Positions 15,071-21,095 of a stretch of 21,095 nucleotides of DNA are shown piece by piece (positions within the stretch are counted from its first letter, which is position 1; each line of letters starts with the position of its first letter). A program made the position numbers and the translations under genes. The DNA lies in the NCBI GenBank assembly GCA_015657395.1, contig JADLKI010000014.1:200300-221394 (forward strand), written 5' to 3'. This DNA comes from Spirochaetales bacterium. GTDB lineage: Bacteria; Spirochaetota; Spirochaetia; Treponematales; Rectinemataceae. The notes beneath the pieces are model-generated. The model had not been told where the DNA came from. It saw only the letters and a program-made list of their open reading frames with translations, and ran no database searches.

Positions 15071-15223
15071 TTATTTCTTCAATTTTTTTCTTATGATATT
15101 CATGAAAATGACTCCTATCAGTATGGCCGCTGGCCCTACATAACCAAGAGGAATGTCTGTTATTACACTGAAGAAATACCCGATGACACACCACAACACT
15201 GCTACAAGAATGCCATAGATCAT
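15071..15223 (-). CDS. 50-residue double-helix membrane protein coupled to the LuxR-type gene
   Basis: ATG at 15,223 overlaps the stop of the regulator gene (ATGA), with GGAGG about 8 bases upstream inside that gene, so translation should be coupled. The product has two hydrophobic segments (ILVAVLWCVIGYFFSVI and PAAILIGVIFMNII) joined by a TDIPLGYVG turn, and ends in RKKLKK, giving a basic cytoplasmic tail. It resembles holin-like or toxin-like small membrane proteins only in general shape. A run of seven A in the coding strand (complement of 15,083-15,089) just before the stop could shift the frame into a 26-residue acidic extension (EEIIDVDCDIILDTHPDL) ending at 15,009. Which end is real is unclear. 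Confidence 0.65.
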   Translation of the reverse strand: MIYGILVAVLWCVIGYFFSVITDIPLGYVGPAAILIGVIFMNIIRKKLKK

Positions 15224-15813
15224 ATCTTTACCTCCATGTTGCCAGATAAGACATCATAATTGACATAATATTCTGCACGCGAATGGACACCGAACTTCCT
15301 ATATATCTTCGATATGTATACCTTTACAGTATTCTGAAAGATATGCAATTCTGAACTAATGACTTTAATTGAATCTCCTTTACGGAGTAATTGATTGATA
15401 TCTTCTTCCCGTTTTGTCAATACGATCTTTGTATGAATCGATTCTGTACGCCGTAATTCAAAAAGTTTCTCCTTTGACAACATAACTCCTCCATTTAGAA
15501 TATGTTGTAACAGGCGACCAAACTTTGTTGCACTACTTGCTTGAGGGTTATAGACTGCCACCACTCTGCTATTGTAAACGATTTTTTCAGTTAGAGCATC
15601 AAGGTGGTCATGTATTAATACTATCCTATACATACTATCGGAATACTTTAACAATAATTTCTGTAAGATTATCTTGCTATCAATACTGGTAGCATCAATG
15701 ACGATTAATACAAAGTTATTCATAATATTTCTGTTGTCATTGATTAGATAATCTAACATATTATGCAGGCAAATAGCAAATAACTTGTTATGAGAAATAA
15801 TAATACTTTTCAT
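15220..15813 (-). CDS. LuxR/GerE-type transcriptional regulator
   Basis: 197 residues. The C-terminal ~60 (131-190) are a GerE helix-turn-helix: LTKREEDINQLLRKGDSIKV, then the recognition helix around FQNTVKVYISKIYRKFGV. The N-terminal ~115 residues have the alternating strand/helix look of a response-regulator receiver (VLIVIDATSID, RIVLIHDH, VVAVYNPQA) but lack a clear acidic triad, so it is probably an atypical or phosphorylation-independent regulator. It is divergent from the small exported protein gene at 15,916, with a 102-bp shared region, and coupled to the 50-residue membrane protein. The start at 15,813 has no close ribosome-binding site; GGGAGG is about 30 bases away. Confidence 0.85.
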   Translation of the reverse strand: MKSIIISHNKLFAICLHNMLDYLINDNRNIMNNFVLIVIDATSIDSKIILQKLLLKYSDSMYRIVLIHDHLDALTEKIVYNSRVVAVYNPQASSATKFGRLLQHILNGGVMLSKEKLFELRRTESIHTKIVLTKREEDINQLLRKGDSIKVISSELHIFQNTVKVYISKIYRKFGVHSRAEYYVNYDVLSGNMEVKI

Positions 15814-15824
15814 AACACGGTATT

Positions 15825-15839
15825 AACCTGTATTAGGTT
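15825..15839. promoter_or_regulatory. Short palindrome in the divergent region, possible regulator site
   Basis: AACCT-GTATT-AGGTT is a perfect 5-bp inverted repeat in the 102-bp region between the LuxR-type gene and the small exported protein gene, 12 bp before the regulator start. GerE-type proteins bind short dyads of this kind, but no second copy was found to support it. Confidence 0.3.
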
Positions 15840-15915
15840 CCTCCCAATAAATATAAACATTTTGATTATTTAATTATTTTGCAACACTCCTAAAATATAA
15901 AAGTGGAGGACAAAA

Positions 15916-16221
15916 ATGAAAAAGATATTTGCTTTTATTCTGATCGTTCTGTTAGTTGTGTCTGTCGTACCAGTTTTTGGTAGGCCAACACCAAGAGAAA
16001 AGGTTGATTTGGGCGTCGATGCGATTATTGGCATTGCTCTTGGTTTTGTTAAAGGTGTGCCCGTGGCAGCAGCTTTTACTGTTGTAAATTATGTAGTTTT
16101 TGTAACGACGGGGAAATCAATTGGAGGCTATGCAGTCGATGGTTTCGAAAGATCATCGGCAATAACCTATTCTGGTGATAATAGACCATCTCGTGGCTGG
16201 ATGAGCTTAGGAATGCAGTAA
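15916..16221 (+). CDS. Small exported or membrane protein, unknown function
   Basis: 101 residues with a clear Sec signal: MKK, a hydrophobic core (IFAFILIVLLVVSVVPV), then a likely cleavage after about residue 22 (VPVFG-RP). The mature ~79 residues contain one long, mostly hydrophobic, Gly/Ala/Val-rich stretch (IIGIALGFVKGVPVAAAFTV), then a polar tail (SSAITYSGDNRPSRGW). It is not recognised as a named family. GTGGAGGA lies just upstream of the ATG, and TAAAAT (15,890-15,895) could be its -10. It ends 36 bp before an attC-like palindrome on the same strand, so it may be a cassette gene. The divergent LuxR-type gene may control it. Confidence 0.7.
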   Translation: MKKIFAFILIVLLVVSVVPVFGRPTPREKVDLGVDAIIGIALGFVKGVPVAAAFTVVNYVVFVTTGKSIGGYAVDGFERSSAITYSGDNRPSRGWMSLGMQ

Positions 16222-16257
16222 TAGTCTTTTTACAGGAGATAAGGGCGTCTTTAGTCT

Positions 16258-16307
16258 GCCTAACATTCGCTTTGAGTCAATTCAGCGACTTAAAGTGAGT
16301 GTTAGGC
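16258..16307 (+). repeat. Compact attC-like palindrome
   Basis: 50 bp, bounded by GCCTAAC and GTTAGGC, a perfect pair of RYYYAAC / GTTRRRY boxes. The 21-base arms (16,258-16,278 and 16,287-16,307) pair at 18 of 21 positions around an 8-base loop. The inner boxes TTTGAGTC and GACTTAA resemble the L'' and L' boxes of short proteobacterial attC sites. It follows the exported-protein gene on the plus strand. A T-rich run just after it (16,311-16,316) means it could also act as a terminator. It differs in size and sequence from the four long sites to the left. Confidence 0.6.
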
Positions 16308-16312
16308 AAATT

Positions 16313-16708
16313 TTTTCTCTCTGCTTTCCCTTTTCATATCATTGCTCATATCTGCTTCCATAGTCATTTACAATTCTGTAATACAGGCAATAGTATTACC
16401 AATATTTCATATCCATCATTATTTAAAAAGTCTGCTTTAGACAAATTGCTTTTGATATAGGATATATGTCACCCAACGCACATAGTGTCAGTAGAAACTT
16501 TTGACCGCGATCCTGGGCGTGGTCGCCGAAACAGGCTCGCGCCTCAGAAGTTCGCATTTTGTTTTACTTGAGAATATTGTATGCCTCGATGTGGCGGGGA
16601 GTCAATCTTGTATTTCATGGATTGATAAAGAGACAGGATACACATTGGGCGGCTCCGGCGGCAGGAATCCGGGCAGCTGTCTACTATATATATTCTTGCA
16701 TATTATTG
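16313..16708. other. Long non-coding stretch at the composition boundary
   Basis: Nearly 400 bp between the attC-like palindrome and the katG promoter with no gene I can support. The left half is AT-rich like the accessory region. From about 16,500 the GC rises (CCGCGATCCTGGGCGTGG), and the stretch may hold the tail of a lost backbone gene. Short open frames here have no start signals or recognisable products. Confidence 0.5.
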
Positions 16709-16737
16709 TTGCTATATGAACAGGGAAACAGTATAAT
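16709..16737 (+). promoter_or_regulatory. katG promoter
   Basis: TTGCTA (16,709-16,714) and a perfect TATAAT (16,732-16,737) are separated by 17 bp, about 44 bp before the katG start. A ribosome-binding site, GAGGAGG (16,768-16,774), follows. Confidence 0.7.
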
Positions 16738-16745
16738 TATGACAA
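16731..16745. promoter_or_regulatory. PerR-like operator overlapping the katG -10
   Basis: GTATAATTATGACAA matches the Bacillus-type PerR box TTATAATNATTATAA at 11 of 14 defined positions and covers the -10 element. PerR represses peroxide-defence genes, including catalases, in several phyla, so a repressor here would make katG peroxide-inducible. A one-site match in AT-rich DNA is only moderate evidence. Confidence 0.45.
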
Positions 16746-16756
16746 ACAATGAATAG

Positions 16757-18985
<2,229 letters not shown>

Positions 18986-19025
18986 GGCGTTTCAGGTCGT
19001 TCGCGAGGTCGTCTTTCACATGTTA

Positions 19026-19045
19026 GGGGGCCTCAACGGGCCCCC
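19026..19045 (+). terminator. Hairpin after katG
   Basis: GGGGGCC (19,026-19,032) pairs perfectly with GGCCCCC (19,039-19,045) around a 6-base loop, 40 bp after the katG stop. The following bases (AATCCTATTATA) are AT-rich but not a true T run, so termination may be partial. Confidence 0.6.
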
Positions 19046-19080
19046 AATCCTATTATATGGAATACTTTACTCAGCCCGGG

Positions 19081-19107
19081 CAGGACTCCCTGCGGGGGTC
19101 CTGTCTT
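19081..19107 (+). terminator. Second hairpin with short T tract after katG
   Basis: CAGGACTCCC (19,081-19,090) pairs with GGGGGTCCTG (19,094-19,103), with one G-T wobble and a 3-base loop, followed by TCTTTAT. This is a better rho-independent terminator than the hairpin at 19,026. Confidence 0.7.
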
Positions 19108-19144
19108 TATCGAATGGCGAGTCGCAAAAAAATCGAAAAGAACG

Positions 19145-19173
19145 TTGACATATCGGAAGTCCGGGTTTACCAT
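19145..19173 (+). promoter_or_regulatory. Promoter of the branched-chain amino-acid transport operon
   Basis: A consensus TTGACA (19,145-19,150), 17 bp, then TACCAT (19,168-19,173, four of six to TATAAT). The long palindrome at 19,180 starts right after it, where a repressor would block transcription. Confidence 0.6.
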
Positions 19174-19179
19174 GGATGG

Positions 19180-19216
19180 GTAAATTATATGATGCATCAT
19201 ATATCATATAATTTAC
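19180..19216. promoter_or_regulatory. Long AT-rich palindrome in the transport operon leader
   Basis: GTAAATTATATGAT (19,180-19,193) is perfectly inverted at 19,203-19,216 (14 bp each, 9-base centre). An 18-bp perfect palindrome (19,186-19,203, centred on GATG|CATC) overlaps it with a different centre. It lies between the promoter and the AGGAGG of the binding-protein gene. It may be an operator or a leader hairpin. Confidence 0.6.
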
Positions 19217-19238
19217 AATAAAAGCATAGGAGGCATTT

Positions 19239-20384
19239 ATGTCTAGATTCGCGCGGAAGGCTATGCTTGGGCTGGTGGTTCTGGCCCTCTTTAGTTCTCC
19301 GGTATGGGCTCAGGGGAAAATTGACCCTTCAAAGCCCATCAAGATCGTTCTGAGTGCTCCGTTTACGGGTAGCGGCTCCATTCTCGGCGACTATATCAAG
19401 GAAGGTGCGCAGCTCGCTGTCGATGAGATCAATGCCAGCGGCGGTGTCGGCGGGGCGAAGTTTCAGCTCATCGTGTACGATGATCAGGCCAACGCAAGCA
19501 CTGCGGCGACAGTGGTCCGCCGCGGTCTGTACGACGACAATGCCGTGGCGATCTTCGGGCCAAACATGAGCGCCGCGGTGATTGGAGTTCACACGCTTGC
19601 CCAGCAAGCCCGCAAGCCGATGCTTGTCGGCGCAACGTCGGTCTCGTTCCGCTATGACAAGGTCAAGAACGACTACCTCTTCCGTCTCAGGGCGGACGAC
19701 GGCATTAAGGTCATGCAGCAGGTGAGATACATCGCCGAGGTCCTGAAGGCCAAGAAACCCGGCATCATCTGCGGCTCGACTGACTACTGCACTTCCGCCC
19801 TCGACGTCGCCAAGGCTGGTTTTGAGAAATACGGCATAAAAATCGCGGCTGTCGAAATGATGAAGGAAGGCGACAAGGACGTGACTGCTCAGATGACCAA
19901 GCTCAAAAATGCCGGCATCGATTGTCTCGTCGGTTTGACCCACGAGCCCGAGGCAGCCGTCGTGATGAAACAGGTGGCCCAGATGAAGCTGACGGTGCCC
20001 GTAGTCGGATTCTCCGCCTGGGGTGTCCCCGCTTTTACCGACCTCGCCGGCGATGCGGCGATCGGCGTAATCTCCGTCCAGGGCTTCAACCCTGCCGACA
20101 CGGACCCGGTAGTCAAGAAATTTGTCGACGCCTACACGGCGAAATGGGGCAGGGAGCCGAGCGATCCGGCGCAGTGCTATTACGATGGCGTGTATCTTCT
20201 CAAGAAAGCCATCGAGATGGCGGGGAGCACGGACTCTGTGAAGATCGATGAGGCTCTGAAGAAAGTCGAGTACAGCGGTGTCCAGGGGCCGATGAAGTGC
20301 GATGCGCTCCACAACTACACCGACATCTGTTATATCTCGCAGTTCGACGGCAAGGGCTGGAAGATCATTTCCAAGCTTCAATAG
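19239..20384 (+). CDS. Branched-chain amino-acid ABC transporter, periplasmic binding protein (LivJ-like)
   Basis: 381 residues. A Sec signal peptide (MSRFARKAMLG, then a hydrophobic core) is probably cleaved after A24 (SSPVWA-Q); there is no lipobox Cys, so it is periplasmic. The mature part is a Peripla_BP_6 fold: KIVLSAPFTGSGSILGDYIK and GAQLAVDEINASGGVGG at the start, IFGPNMSAAVIG, and a late YDGVYLLKKAIEMAG helix. Such proteins bind Leu/Ile/Val or related small carboxylates and hand them to the LivHM permease; the true ligand is not readable. AGGAGG precedes the ATG. The permease gene follows after 91 bp with a hairpin between them. Confidence 0.94.
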   Translation: MSRFARKAMLGLVVLALFSSPVWAQGKIDPSKPIKIVLSAPFTGSGSILGDYIKEGAQLAVDEINASGGVGGAKFQLIVYDDQANASTAATVVRRGLYDDNAVAIFGPNMSAAVIGVHTLAQQARKPMLVGATSVSFRYDKVKNDYLFRLRADDGIKVMQQVRYIAEVLKAKKPGIICGSTDYCTSALDVAKAGFEKYGIKIAAVEMMKEGDKDVTAQMTKLKNAGIDCLVGLTHEPEAAVVMKQVAQMKLTVPVVGFSAWGVPAFTDLAGDAAIGVISVQGFNPADTDPVVKKFVDAYTAKWGREPSDPAQCYYDGVYLLKKAIEMAGSTDSVKIDEALKKVEYSGVQGPMKCDALHNYTDICYISQFDGKGWKIISKLQ

Positions 20385-20418
20385 TTTCTGGAGGGCAGAA
20401 CCCCCGGGAGGTGGACGA

Positions 20419-20450
20419 CGGGTCGATCTTCTCTTTCAGAGGTCGACCCG
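20419..20450 (+). terminator. Hairpin between binding-protein and permease genes
   Basis: CGGGTCGA (20,419-20,426) pairs perfectly with TCGACCCG (20,443-20,450), and the inner TCT/AGA can extend it. There is no T run, so it is more likely an attenuator or RNA-stabilising hairpin that favours the binding protein over the permease than a full stop. Confidence 0.55.
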
Positions 20451-20475
20451 CTCCCTCTCTCCGCTCTGAGAGGAA

Positions 20476-21095
20476 ATGGCTATGGTTCTTAATGATTTGC
20501 TTCAGAATATCATAGGTGGCGTGACTATTGGATCGACCTATGGCCTTATCGGTCTCGGCGTGGTCTTCCTCTGGCAGAGCATCAACAGGATAAATTTTGC
20601 CAATATAAGCTCGGCAATGCTCACGTCGTATCTGTTCTATACTTTCTATACACAGCTTCACCTCGGTTTTTTCCTGTCGTTTCTCGCCTCGCTCGTGATC
20701 ATCGCTGTGTATGGACTCGTTCTGCGTTATGTCGTGTTTGAACCGATCAACCGCCACGGCGGGGAAAAGCTGGAGTTCGTCGTGGCGACGCTGATGGTGT
20801 GCATTCTCTGGCTGTCCGTCATCAAGGCCATCTACGGCGGGCTTCCCAAGCCCTTTCCCCCGGTGTTCGGCGAGGCCACGAGCTTTGTCCAGATCGGAGC
20901 GCTGAGCGTCCCCTCGGTCTATTTCTGGATTTTCTTTGTGGTGCTGGTTCTGATCATCGCGCTTTTCTTCTTCCTCAGAAAGACGATGATAGGAAAGATG
21001 CTCCGGGCGACGGCACAGAACAAAGAAGCTGCGTCGCTCATGGGAATCAATGTCAACCTGACGACGTCCCTCGCCTTTATGCTGTCGACGACGAT
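20476..21095 (+). CDS. Branched-chain amino-acid ABC transporter permease (LivH-like), partial
   Basis: About 206 codons are visible, running off the window. The N-terminus NIIGGVTIGSTYGLIGLGVV is the typical LivH start, followed by INFANISSAMLTSYLF, equivalent to the conserved N-F-A-H-G.-M region (here ANISS rather than AHGE). Several membrane helices are seen, and near the end KMLRATAQNKEAASLMGINV is the conserved EAA-type loop that contacts the ATPase. It forms the inner-membrane channel with LivM. ATG 20,476 is four bases after AGAGG; ATG 20,482, seven bases after AGAGGA, is the better-spaced start. The livM, livG and livF genes would be expected further on. Confidence 0.93.
   Translation, partial: MAMVLNDLLQNIIGGVTIGSTYGLIGLGVVFLWQSINRINFANISSAMLTSYLFYTFYTQLHLGFFLSFLASLVIIAVYGLVLRYVVFEPINRHGGEKLEFVVATLMVCILWLSVIKAIYGGLPKPFPPVFGEATSFVQIGALSVPSVYFWIFFVVLVLIIALFFFLRKTMIGKMLRATAQNKEAASLMGINVNLTTSLAFMLSTT

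Noticed and set aside
16316..16381. Short minus-strand frames near the attC-like palindrome, one of 21 codons ending inside its GCCTAAC box
   Set aside because: A stop codon inside an attC box is suggestive of a reverse-strand cassette gene, but the frames are only 21-33 codons, interrupted, and have no ribosome-binding site.
16501..16756. Two overlapping open frames (72 and 65 codons) before katG
   Set aside because: They overlap each other and the katG promoter, begin without ribosome-binding sites and resemble no protein. They may contain the remains of an older gene but nothing can be supported.
19329..20381. 350-codon open frame antisense to the LivJ-like gene
   Set aside because: Shadow frame produced by codon bias; the sense frame has a signal peptide, ribosome-binding site and a clear family match.

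Overview
The window looks like part of a Gram-negative bacterial chromosome: it has a periplasmic branched-chain amino-acid binding protein with a Sec signal, and a katG. It joins an AT-rich, insertion-sequence-riddled accessory region (about 1-16,320) to a GC-richer, intact backbone segment (about 16,500 to the end). The chromosomal gene-cassette style (mostly one gene or a few genes per long attC-like element) and the mix of genes would fit a spirochaete such as a Treponema relative. This is a weak inference from gene content only. No rRNA, tRNA, integrase gene or CRISPR array was seen.

Region 1 (1-11,625) is read mainly on the minus strand and is best explained as an integron-type cassette array. 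Four copies of a long attC-like element (about 170-178 bp when intact) separate the genes; each begins and ends in 7-mers with the core AAC...GTT. In transcription order, right to left, the cassettes are: (a) a large PIN-domain/membrane protein, split by an IS630 element and frameshifted; (b) a Nudix hydrolase overlapping a GrpB-family protein; (c) an antitoxin (frameshifted), a PIN toxin and a histidine-phosphatase-like gene; (d) a D12-class DNA adenine methyltransferase (split by IS3, frameshifted) overlapping a DGQHR-domain protein with a nuclease-like N-terminus (split by IS1595). The last pair looks like a broken restriction-modification-like defence system. Removing each IS with one copy of its target duplication restores the host reading frame exactly, so the split-gene reconstructions are well supported.

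The insertion sequences are: IS1595 family (712-1426, 8-bp duplication), two near-identical IS3-family copies (2391-3677 and 6879-8165, 3-bp duplications, each with one frameshift at a different place in orfB), IS630 family (9774-10,864, TA duplication) and an IS21-family istAB element (about 11,626-14,129). The IS21 element truncates the fourth attC, and the missing attC half is not on its far side, so it marks a rearrangement or deletion junction.

Region 2 (14,130-16,320) is AT-rich and of unknown function: a frameshifted glycine-rich hydrophobic ORF, a strong hairpin, a three-helix membrane protein, a LuxR-type regulator translationally coupled to a 50-residue membrane protein, a small exported protein, and a compact 50-bp attC-like palindrome in the opposite orientation.

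Region 3 (16,500-21,095) carries katG behind a good promoter overlapped by a PerR-like box, two terminator hairpins, and then a branched-chain amino-acid ABC transport operon (livJ-like binding protein, hairpin attenuator, start of the livH-like permease, which runs off the window).

The many single-base frameshifts are mostly in short homopolymers and confined to the accessory region. They are either genuine decay or uncorrected sequencing errors, which cannot be decided from the sequence alone.
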